From NCBI GenBank assembly GCA_020852815.1, contig JADZAN010000010.1, positions 124,001 through 188,000 on the forward strand: 64,000 bases of DNA. Reading direction: 5' to 3'. The notes below the pieces were generated by a model. It worked only from the letters and a program-made list of their open reading frames with translations. It did no database searches and was not told where the DNA came from. This document shows, piece by piece, positions 26,820-33,816 of the stretch; within the stretch, counting starts at the first letter, position 1, and each line of letters begins with the position of its first letter. This DNA comes from Gemmatimonadaceae bacterium (lineage in GTDB: Bacteria > Gemmatimonadota > Gemmatimonadetes > Gemmatimonadales > Gemmatimonadaceae). The translations under genes were made by a program, and so were the position numbers.

Positions 26820-27652
26820 TGACTAACGAGAGCGGGCATTCCTTCGAGGGGATCGAGCGCGCGGCCGCGGCCGTGCGGGGGCGGTTTGTACGGGTCCCCG
26901 ATGTGGCGATCGTGCTGGGGACTGGGCTGGGCGGCTTGGCGAAGGCGATCGAAGTCGAGCAGGTGATCGAGTACGGCGACATCCCGGGCTTCCCGTTGTC
27001 GACCGTGGAGTCGCACGCCGGGCGGTTGCTGTGCGGGACGCTCGCGGGGAAGGCGGTGATCGCGATGCAGGGGCGCTTCCATCGGTACGAAGGCTACTCG
27101 CTGCAGCAGGTCACCTTCCCGGTGCGCGTGCTTCGCGCGTTAGGCGCGCGGACGCTGGTGGTCTCCAATGCCTGCGGCGGGATGCACCCGTTGTGGGAGG
27201 CGGGCGACCTGATGCTCATCGCCGACCACATCAACCTGCTGGGCGACAACCCGCTCCTTGGGCGCAACGACGATCGCCTGGGGCCGCGCTTTCCCGACAT
27301 GTCGGAGCCGTACGATGTCGCGCTGCGCGACGCGGCGCGCGCCGAGGCCAGGCGACAGGGGATCACGTTGCGCGAGGGCGTCTATGTCGCGGTGACCGGC
27401 CCTAACCTGGAAACGCGTGCCGAGTATCGGATGCTGCGCACGCTTGGCGCCGACGTCGTCGGGATGTCGACGGTGCCGGAGGTGATCGTCGCGGTGCATG
27501 GAGGGATGCGCGTCCTCGGCGTCTCGATCATCACCGACATGTGCCTCCCCGACGCGCTGGAGCCGGCATCGCTGGAGAAGATCATCGCCGTGGCGGCCAA
27601 GGCGGAGCCGCAGCTCACGTCGCTCATCACCGGCGTGCTGGAGCGGGTGTGA
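26819..27652 (+). CDS. punA: Purine nucleoside phosphorylase (trimeric type)
   Basis: It splits purine nucleosides with phosphate to the base plus ribose 1-phosphate. The 277-residue protein shows the VLGTGLGGLA phosphate loop, MQGRFHRYEGYS, SNACGGM, DHINLLGDNPL, the FPDMSEPYD block and GMSTVPEVIVA, all as in the low-molecular-mass trimeric family. The GTG at 26819 gives the usual N-terminal length, but it arises at the edge of the octamer array and has no clear ribosome-binding site other than the purine-rich repeat itself. The stop overlaps ileS by four bases. A GTTAGGC motif is at 27139-27145. Confidence 0.93.
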   Translation: MTNESGHSFEGIERAAAAVRGRFVRVPDVAIVLGTGLGGLAKAIEVEQVIEYGDIPGFPLSTVESHAGRLLCGTLAGKAVIAMQGRFHRYEGYSLQQVTFPVRVLRALGARTLVVSNACGGMHPLWEAGDLMLIADHINLLGDNPLLGRNDDRLGPRFPDMSEPYDVALRDAARAEARRQGITLREGVYVAVTGPNLETRAEYRMLRTLGADVVGMSTVPEVIVAVHGGMRVLGVSIITDMCLPDALEPASLEKIIAVAAKAEPQLTSLITGVLERV

Positions 27653-29520
27653 GCGTGTCGCGCTTCCAACTCCTCCCCGGCGACCGCCCGGCCGACGACC
27701 TGGAGCAGGAGGTCCTGGCGCGCTGGCGCGCCGAGCGGCTGTTCGAGCAGACGCTGGCGGCGCGCGCCGGCAGTCCGCCGTTTGTCTTCTACGACGGCCC
27801 GCCCACGGCGAATGGACGACCGGGAATCCATCACGTCTTTGCGCGGACGGTGAAGGACCTCTTCTGCCGTCATCGCACCATGACCGGCCACCTCGTGGAC
27901 CGGAAGGCGGGGTGGGATACGCACGGGCTCCCGGTGGAGATCGAGGTGGAGAAGGCGTTGGGGCTGACGGGGAAGCCCGACATCGAGGCGTACGGCGTGG
28001 AGGCGTTCAACGCGAAGTGCCGCGAGAGCGTGTGGACGTACCGCAAGGAGTGGGAACGCCTGGTGGAGCGCGTGGCGAACTGGATGGACTACGACGATCC
28101 CTACGTCACCTACACCAACGACTACATCGAGAGCGAGTGGTGGGCGCTCAAGACGCTGTACGAGAAGGGGCTGCTGTATCGCGGGCACAAGATCCTCCCG
28201 TACTGCGCGCGCTGCGGGACGGCGCTGTCGTCACACGAGGTGGCGCAGGGGTATGAGGATGTGGAAGATCCGTCGTTGTTCATTGCAGTAGATCTTCGAG
28301 AAGACGAGAAGACGAGAGGACGAGAAGACGAGGGGCGGCGCCGGCTGCTTGTGTGGACGACGACGCCGTGGACGTTGGTGTCCAACGTCGCGCTCGCGGT
28401 GCATCCCGATCTCGAGTATGTCGAGCTGCGGAAAAAGACGGGGGCCGACTGGACCATCATCCTCGCGGCGGCGCGGGCGATGGCGGTGCTGGGCGACGAC
28501 TACACCGATCGGTGGGACGTGGTGCAGCGCCTCACGGGGCGCGACCTCGAGGGGAAGCGCTACCGGCGCCCGCTGGATTGGGTGCCGTTTGGCGAGGGAA
28601 CCGGGGAGCACGAAGTCATCGTCACCGCGGATTTTGTCTCGGCGGAGGATGGGTCGGGGATCGTGCACATGGCACCGGCGTTCGGCGCCGACGATTACGC
28701 CATGGGGCAGAAGCATGCCCTCGTGATGCTGCAGCCGGTGAATGCGCGCGGGCGCTTCTCGGAAGAGATCCCGGTGGTTGGCGGGATGTGGGTGAAGGAC
28801 GCCGACGCGAAGATCGTCGATGTGCTCAGGGAGCAGGACACGCTGTGGAAGGTGGGGAAGCTCTTTCACGCGTATCCGCACTGCTGGCGATGCAAGACGC
28901 CGCTGCTGTACTACGCCCGCGTGTCGTGGTTCGTGCGCACGACGGCGTTCAAGGACGACATGATGGCCCGCAACGCGGCGATGAACTGGCATCCGCGCGA
29001 GGTGGGCGAAGGACGCTTTGGCGAGTGGCTCAAGAACAACATCGACTGGGCTGTCTCGCGCGACCGCTACTGGGGGACGCCGCTCCCCGTGTGGGTGAAC
29101 GACCAGGACCCTAACGAGATCGAGGCGATCGGTTCGTTCGCCGAGCTCGCCGAGCGGTGCGGGACCACGCTCCCCGCGGACTTCGATCCGCACAAGCCGT
29201 TCATCGACGCCTACACGTGGCCAGCGTCTTCCGGCACGGGGACGATGCGGCGTGTACCCGAGGTCATCGACGCCTGGTTCGACTCGGGATCGATGCCGTT
29301 TGCGCAGTGGCACTTCCCGTTCGAGAACCAGGAGCGCACGGCGCAGCAGTTCCCGGCCGACTTCATTGCCGAGGGGCTCGACCAGACGCGCGGGTGGTTC
29401 TACTCGCTGCTGGCAATCGCCACGGGGTTGGGGGATGCGCTGCCTAACAACAGGGCGGACGGGGGACGGGGGACGGGAATGGCGCGGCGGTGGCCGCGCC
29501 GTATCGCGCGGTGGTGGTGA
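27649..29520 (+). CDS. ileS: Isoleucyl-tRNA synthetase, N-terminal part (frame broken at 29457-29477)
   Basis: IleS charges tRNA(Ile). This 623-residue part holds the Rossmann catalytic half, with GPPTANGRPGIHHVFARTVK (the HIGH-equivalent region, of the type seen in eukaryote-like class 2 IleS), DRKAGWDTHGLPVE, the CP1 editing domain (LLVWTTTPWTLVSN) and GLDQTRGWFYS. The frame then runs through three GGACGGG repeats into nonsense and stops at 29520. The downstream frame resumes with conserved sequence, so the gene is frameshifted by -1 (modulo 3). Residues 217-228 are encoded by the AAGACGAG array, a hydrophilic insert in the editing domain. The start is GTG 27649 (GTGA overlap), with 27655 as alternative. 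Confidence 0.85.
   Translation: MSVSRFQLLPGDRPADDLEQEVLARWRAERLFEQTLAARAGSPPFVFYDGPPTANGRPGIHHVFARTVKDLFCRHRTMTGHLVDRKAGWDTHGLPVEIEVEKALGLTGKPDIEAYGVEAFNAKCRESVWTYRKEWERLVERVANWMDYDDPYVTYTNDYIESEWWALKTLYEKGLLYRGHKILPYCARCGTALSSHEVAQGYEDVEDPSLFIAVDLREDEKTRGREDEGRRRLLVWTTTPWTLVSNVALAVHPDLEYVELRKKTGADWTIILAAARAMAVLGDDYTDRWDVVQRLTGRDLEGKRYRRPLDWVPFGEGTGEHEVIVTADFVSAEDGSGIVHMAPAFGADDYAMGQKHALVMLQPVNARGRFSEEIPVVGGMWVKDADAKIVDVLREQDTLWKVGKLFHAYPHCWRCKTPLLYYARVSWFVRTTAFKDDMMARNAAMNWHPREVGEGRFGEWLKNNIDWAVSRDRYWGTPLPVWVNDQDPNEIEAIGSFAELAERCGTTLPADFDPHKPFIDAYTWPASSGTGTMRRVPEVIDAWFDSGSMPFAQWHFPFENQERTAQQFPADFIAEGLDQTRGWFYSLLAIATGLGDALPNNRADGGRGTGMARRWPRRIARWW
28301..28332 (+). repeat. AAGACGAG octamer array inside ileS, four copies
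   Basis: There are four tandem octamers, three exact and one AGGACGAG. They encode the Arg/Glu/Asp/Lys-rich stretch REDEKTRGREDE, just before the conserved LLVWTTTPWTL of the editing domain, where related enzymes have only a short turn. The site is tolerated as a surface loop. Confidence 0.8.
29457..29477 (+). repeat. GGACGGG heptamer array at the ileS frameshift
   Basis: There are three exact tandem copies of GGACGGG. A seven-base unit changes the reading frame with each copy gained or lost. With four copies (or one) the two halves of ileS are in one frame without a stop. With the three copies seen here they are not. Confidence 0.85.
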
Positions 29521-30905
29521 ATGACCTTGTTCTCGACAAGAACGGGGTCAAGATGTCGAAGACGCGCGGCAACGTCGTGAATCCGTGGGAGGTGATTGCC
29601 TCGCACGGCGCCGACGCGATCCGACTCTTCCTCATTGCGTCGAGCCAGTTGGGAACGCCCAAGCAATTCGACGTCGACGCCATTCGCGACACGGCGGCGC
29701 GCTTCCTCGTCACGCTCAAGAACGTGTACAGCGGGATCTTTGCGCTGTACGCGAACTTCGGCTGGGAGCCGTCGGCCAGCGATCCGGCGGTCGCGAGTCG
29801 GCCGGTGCTGGATCGCTGGATCCTTTCGCGCCTGGCCGACGTCGAGGCGAGCGTCCAGGGGGCGATGCAGGCGTTCGATGCTACGACGGCCGCGCGCGCC
29901 ATCATGTCGTTCGTGGTCGACGATCTCTCCAACTGGTACGTGCGCCTGTCGCGAGGGCGTTTCTATGACGTGGATGGAGCGGACAATCGCGCCGCCTTTG
30001 CCACGTTGCACGAATGCCTCGTGGTGACGACGCGATTGCTGGCACCCATCGCGCCTTTGGTCACCGACTGGATGCATCGCGAGCTGACGGGAACTTCCGT
30101 GCACCTTGCCCGTTACGTGCGGGAGCCAGGCCTGTCCGCGGAACGCGACTTGTCGCTCGAGCGCGGAATGGCGGAAGTGCGCGAGCTGGCCACGCTGGGG
30201 CGCGCCGCGCGTGAGGAGGCCGGGATCAACGTGCGCAAACCGCTGTCGCGCGTGGTGTGCGTGGTGCCGCGCGACGCGGCGGACCACGTCACGCCGCTGC
30301 TCGGGTTGCTGCGCGCGGAGCTGAACGTGAAGGAGGTCGCACTGGCCACGTCGGCCGACGACCTCGTGACGCTGGAGGCCAAGCCGAACTTCCGCTCCCT
30401 GGGGAAGAAGTTCGGGAAGGCAACGCCACTGGCCGCCAAGGCGGTGCAATCGCTGGCCAGCGAGCACCTGCGGGCGTTCGAGCACGGGGAGGCACTGGCG
30501 CTCACCGTGGAAGGGGAGACGCATACGCTGGACGCGGAGGACCTCACGATCGTGCGGCGGGCGTCGGGGGCGCTGGTGGTGAAGGAGGCGCAAGGGCGGT
30601 TTGCCGCCATCGATCCGGCGATGTCGCCGGCGCTGGTGCAGGAGGGATTGTCGCGCGAGGTGGTGAGCCGCGTGCAACGCTTGCGGAAGGAATCGGGATT
30701 GGCGGTCTCCGACCGCATTGGCCTCCGGATCTGGGGGGCGGGCGAGATCGAGTTGGCGGTGACGGAGTACAAGGAGTGGATCGCGGGCGAGGTGCTCGCT
30801 CGCCGCGTCACGGTCGGCCGTGACGATGTGCTGGATGAACACGAGGCACACGAGGTGGAGATCGATGGACTCCACGCGCGTGTGGCCCTGACCAGGGACG
30901 AATAG
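29490..30905 (+). CDS. ileS: Isoleucyl-tRNA synthetase, C-terminal part (separate frame)
   Basis: It continues the upstream half. VVVNDLVLDKNGVKMSKTRGN contains the KMSKS-type ATP-binding loop (KMSKT), followed by the anticodon-binding domain (for example FVVDDLSNWYVRLSRGRFY) and a long C-terminal region. The GTG at 29490 is only the first possible codon in this frame, and there is no ribosome-binding site to suggest independent translation. With one more heptamer the joined protein would be about 1087 residues, a normal length for class 2 IleS. It could be a truly broken gene, a phase-variable one, or a sequencing or assembly error in the repeat. An essential gene makes the last most likely unless a second ileS exists. 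Confidence 0.85.
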   Translation: MAAPYRAVVVNDLVLDKNGVKMSKTRGNVVNPWEVIASHGADAIRLFLIASSQLGTPKQFDVDAIRDTAARFLVTLKNVYSGIFALYANFGWEPSASDPAVASRPVLDRWILSRLADVEASVQGAMQAFDATTAARAIMSFVVDDLSNWYVRLSRGRFYDVDGADNRAAFATLHECLVVTTRLLAPIAPLVTDWMHRELTGTSVHLARYVREPGLSAERDLSLERGMAEVRELATLGRAAREEAGINVRKPLSRVVCVVPRDAADHVTPLLGLLRAELNVKEVALATSADDLVTLEAKPNFRSLGKKFGKATPLAAKAVQSLASEHLRAFEHGEALALTVEGETHTLDAEDLTIVRRASGALVVKEAQGRFAAIDPAMSPALVQEGLSREVVSRVQRLRKESGLAVSDRIGLRIWGAGEIELAVTEYKEWIAGEVLARRVTVGRDDVLDEHEAHEVEIDGLHARVALTRDE

Positions 30906-30907
30906 CG

Positions 30908-31345
30908 ATGGCATCGACCAGTGGCGGAAGTGGCGCGGCGGCCCCCAAGAAGCCGAAGCCGATGAACAAGAAGAACCTCCAGCACTTCGAGAAGCGCTTG
31001 ATGGAAGAGCGCAAGCGCGTGCTGAAGGAGCTGGGGAAGTACGACGAGGTGTTCAACGCCACCGACCAGTCGTCCGATGGCGACCTGTCGTCGTACTCGT
31101 TCCACATGGCCGACCAGGGGACCGACGCCATGGAGCGCGAGAAGGCGTTCCTGTTCGCGAGCCAGGAAGGGCGATTCCTCTGGCATATCGACCAGGCACT
31201 GCGTCGCCTCTACAAGTCGCCGGAGACGTTCGGCAAGTGTCACCAGTGCGGCGACGACATCGCCTTCGAGCGGCTCGACGCCCTTCCGCATGCTCGCTAT
31301 TGCATCAAGTGCAAGCAGCGGGAAGAAGATGCCAAGAAGGGTTAG
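30908..31345 (+). CDS. TraR/DksA-type zinc-finger protein
   Basis: The 145-residue protein has an Ala/Lys-rich start, a long helical coiled coil (about 20-100) and a C-terminal four-cysteine zinc finger, CHQCGDDI with CIKC. DksA-like proteins bind in the RNA polymerase secondary channel. The acidic-tip residues are not the classical DxxDxA, so whether it works like DksA is open. It begins two bases after ileS and overlaps lspA by 17 bases. This ileS-(traR/dksA)-lspA-rluD order is frequent. Confidence 0.88.
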   Translation: MASTSGGSGAAAPKKPKPMNKKNLQHFEKRLMEERKRVLKELGKYDEVFNATDQSSDGDLSSYSFHMADQGTDAMEREKAFLFASQEGRFLWHIDQALRRLYKSPETFGKCHQCGDDIAFERLDALPHARYCIKCKQREEDAKKG

Positions 31346-31883
31346 TCACGCCGCGCTCTTCTGGCCGATCGTGGTGGTGCTGGTGCTCGCCGACCGCATC
31401 ACCAAGTCGGTGGCCGAGGAGCTGCTCTGGCCACGCGGCGTTCCGCGCGCGGTCTTCGGCGACGCCGAGTGGTTCCGGTGGACGTTGGTCTACAACCCCG
31501 GTGCCGCCTTCGGCTTTCACCTGGGGCCGTACTCGCGCTGGATCTTCCTTGCGCTCACCGTCGGCGCGCTGGCGATCCTGTGGCACCTGTACCGGACCAC
31601 CGAGGCGGGGCACAAGGTGCGCGTGCTGGCCATTGCGCTGGTCACGTCGGGGGCGCTGGGAAACCTGATCGATCGCATCGTCTCGCCTAACGGCGTCGTC
31701 GACTTCATCGACATCGGGGTGGGGGACATGCGCTGGCCCACCTTCAACGTCGCGGACATGGCGGTGTCGTGCGGTGCGGTCCTGCTCGCGATGGTGCTGT
31801 GGCGCGAGGACGAACTCGCCGATCGTCGCAAGGGCGAGGTGGGGGTGGCAACGGTTGCCGAGTCGCCGCGCGCCGGCTCGTGA
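31329..31883 (+). CDS. lspA: Lipoprotein signal peptidase LspA
   Basis: LspA cuts the signal peptide of prolipoproteins in the inner membrane. The 184-residue protein starts at ATG 31329 (GGGAAG upstream) inside the end of the zinc-finger gene. It has four membrane segments and the motifs DRITK, YNPGAAFGF, GNLIDRI with the first catalytic Asp, VVDFIDI, and FNVADMAVSCG with the second. The C-terminal tail is hydrophilic. A GCCTAAC motif is at 31685-31691. The lipoprotein at 13845 is a likely client. Confidence 0.95.
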   Translation: MPRRVSHAALFWPIVVVLVLADRITKSVAEELLWPRGVPRAVFGDAEWFRWTLVYNPGAAFGFHLGPYSRWIFLALTVGALAILWHLYRTTEAGHKVRVLAIALVTSGALGNLIDRIVSPNGVVDFIDIGVGDMRWPTFNVADMAVSCGAVLLAMVLWREDELADRRKGEVGVATVAESPRAGS

Positions 31884-31896
31884 CGGGCACGGCCGC

Positions 31897-31941
31897 GTGA
31901 GCGAGCGCGCCGTGAGCGAGCGCGCCGTGAGCGAGCGCGCC
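31897..31941 (+). repeat. 15-bp tandem repeat at the rluD start, three copies
   Basis: Three exact copies of GTGAGCGAGCGCGCC occur in frame, each beginning with a GTG and encoding V-S-E-R-A. A fourth, degraded copy (GAGAGCGATCGCC) follows. Each copy offers an alternative start codon, so translation could begin at 31897, 31912 or 31927. Confidence 0.85.
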
Positions 31942-32949
31942 GAGAGCGATCGCCTCGAGGGGACGCGGCGTTCCTTCGTGTGCGAGGCGAACAGCGATGT
32001 TCGCCTCGATGCGTTGGTGGCCCGCGAGATGGGAGTCTCGCGCACGCAGGCGGCAACGCTCATCGCCAACGGGCACGTGACGGTGGCCGGGCGGCGCGAG
32101 AAGGCGGCCTACAAGGCCGCAGCGGGGGAACCGGTCGACGTCTTCCTCCCGCCCCCCGCCCCCCGCGAGATCCGCGGCGAGGCGATCGCGCTCTCGATCG
32201 TCTTCGAGGACGACGACCTCGTGGTCATCGACAAGCCGGCCGGGATGGTGGTGCATCCGGCGCCCGGCAATTGGACGGGGACGCTGGTCAACGCGCTCGT
32301 GGGGCGCGGCGGCGCGCTGTCCGATGTGGGGGGCGACGAGCGACCAGGGCTGGTCCATCGCCTCGACAAGGACACATCCGGGCTCCTCATCGTCGCCAAG
32401 AACGATCGGGTACACCGCCTCCTCTCCTCGGCAATTGCCGAGCGGCGCGTCGTCAGGCGCTACGCGACGCTGATCTGGGGCCATCTCGACGCCGACGAGC
32501 GCACCGTTGACAAGCCCATCGGGCGCGACCCGCGCGACCGCCAGCGCATGGCAATCGTGGAGACGGGGAGGGCCGCCCGGACGACGTTTCGCCGGCTGGC
32601 GCGCTTCGACGCGGGGGACTTGTTGCGCGCCCACTTGCACACCGGGCGCACGCATCAGATTCGGGTGCACCTGGCGTCGATCGGGCACCCGGTGGTGGGG
32701 GACGATACGTATGGCGGCGGTGGGGGACGCGCCCTGGTGGGGTTGCCGCCCCGCCGTCACTTCCTGCACGCGGCGTGGCTTCGCTTCCAGCACCCCGTGA
32801 CGCGCGTCGCCATGGACCTGCGCGCCCCCCTTCCCGACGACCTGCGGCAGTCGCTGGCCAAGGTCGCCGACGACGCGACGTTGCTCTCCGAGGGTGACCC
32901 GCTGGAGCATTTCGGCTTCTACGTCGAGCCGGTGGCGGAGGGGCGATGA
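31897..32949 (+). CDS. rluD: 23S rRNA pseudouridine synthase, RluD family
   Basis: It isomerises uridines in 23S rRNA to pseudouridine. The protein of up to 350 residues has an S4 RNA-binding domain (about 30-95, RLDALVAREMGVSRTQAATL), the catalytic motif GLVHRLDKDTSGLLIVAK with the active Asp, and GRTHQIRVHLASIGHPVVGD. The GTG at 31897 is the first of three in the 15-bp repeat. The first 15 residues are therefore repeat-encoded and probably not needed. It overlaps the cheW gene by four bases, joining the housekeeping operon to the chemosensory cluster. Confidence 0.94.
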   Translation: MSERAVSERAVSERAESDRLEGTRRSFVCEANSDVRLDALVAREMGVSRTQAATLIANGHVTVAGRREKAAYKAAAGEPVDVFLPPPAPREIRGEAIALSIVFEDDDLVVIDKPAGMVVHPAPGNWTGTLVNALVGRGGALSDVGGDERPGLVHRLDKDTSGLLIVAKNDRVHRLLSSAIAERRVVRRYATLIWGHLDADERTVDKPIGRDPRDRQRMAIVETGRAARTTFRRLARFDAGDLLRAHLHTGRTHQIRVHLASIGHPVVGDDTYGGGGGRALVGLPPRRHFLHAAWLRFQHPVTRVAMDLRAPLPDDLRQSLAKVADDATLLSEGDPLEHFGFYVEPVAEGR

Positions 32950-33374
32950 GCCAGGGCGCCAGCCAACCGCATGTAATCGTCGAGGGGGCCGGGACGCTCT
33001 TCGCGATCGAGCAGGGGGCGGTGCGCGAAGTGGTGCCGGCGCGAGCGCTCACGCGACTCCCCGGCGCGAGCGCCGCCGTGCGCGGCCTGCTCAACGTGCG
33101 CGGGACGCTGGTGACGGTGGTGGACCTCGCGACGCGCTTTGCGCGCGGAACGTCGGCGGGAGAGGAGTTGTCGGTTGTGATCGTCGTCACGCAGTCGCGC
33201 ACCTTGGGACTGCTCGTGAACGACGTCATCGACGTGCAGGCGTACTCGGCCGATGACTTCGTCCCGACCGGGCTCGAGCCTCCCGATCCGGCGCTGCGGG
33301 GGATGGGACATTTTGACGGCAGAATCGTCCTCTCCGTGGACCTGCAGGAGTTGGCGCGGCAGACGTTCGCCTAG
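32946..33374 (+). CDS. cheW: CheW-like adaptor
   Basis: CheW proteins couple CheA to receptors. The 142-residue protein is a single CheW domain, with FAIEQGAVREVVP, the RGLLNVRGTLVTVVDL core and LGLLVNDVIDVQ. It is the first of three CheW proteins in the cluster. Its start overlaps rluD by four bases, so the cluster may be read from upstream. There is no receptor gene nearby for it to bind. Confidence 0.9.
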   Translation: MSQGASQPHVIVEGAGTLFAIEQGAVREVVPARALTRLPGASAAVRGLLNVRGTLVTVVDLATRFARGTSAGEELSVVIVVTQSRTLGLLVNDVIDVQAYSADDFVPTGLEPPDPALRGMGHFDGRIVLSVDLQELARQTFA

Positions 33375-33425
33375 GGGAGCCTTGGCGCCGTGGTGTCGCG
33401 CAACGCTGCCCGGGGAGAGACGAGC

Positions 33426-33788
33426 GTGAGCCACACGGTACTGATCTGCGACGACGCCATCTTCATGCGCACCATGCTGAGCGACATCCTGCAGCAGGCG
33501 GGATTCGACGTGGTGGGCGAGGCCGAAACGGGAGCCCAGGCGGTGGACAAGTACCGCGAGCTGCGCCCTGACCTGGTCACGATGGACATCGTGATGCCCG
33601 ACATGGGGGGGATCGACGCGGTGCGCGAGATCACGCGCCAGGATCCGGCCGCCAAGGTGCTGATGTGCAGCGCGATGGGGCAGCAGGCGCTCGTCGTGGA
33701 GGCGATCCAGGCGGGCGCGAAGGACTTCGTCGTGAAGCCGTTCCAGCCCTCGCGCGTGTTGGAGGCGGTGCAGCGCGTCCTGGGCTGA
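33426..33788 (+). CDS. cheY: CheY-like single-domain response regulator
   Basis: The 120-residue receiver domain has no output domain. The acidic pair is CDD near the N-terminus. The phospho-acceptor Asp is in LVTMDIVMPDMGG, and the conserved Lys is in FVVKPFQPSR. The GTG at 33426 follows GGGGAGAG by six bases. A longer reading from 33390 would add an unconserved start. Its likely kinase is the CheA encoded next. With no flagellar genes in view, its target may be the MglA or PATAN proteins of the same cluster. Confidence 0.93.
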   Translation: MSHTVLICDDAIFMRTMLSDILQQAGFDVVGEAETGAQAVDKYRELRPDLVTMDIVMPDMGGIDAVREITRQDPAAKVLMCSAMGQQALVVEAIQAGAKDFVVKPFQPSRVLEAVQRVLG

Positions 33789-33816
33789 TCGCGCGCACCC
33801 ACCTCGGAGCGCGCGC

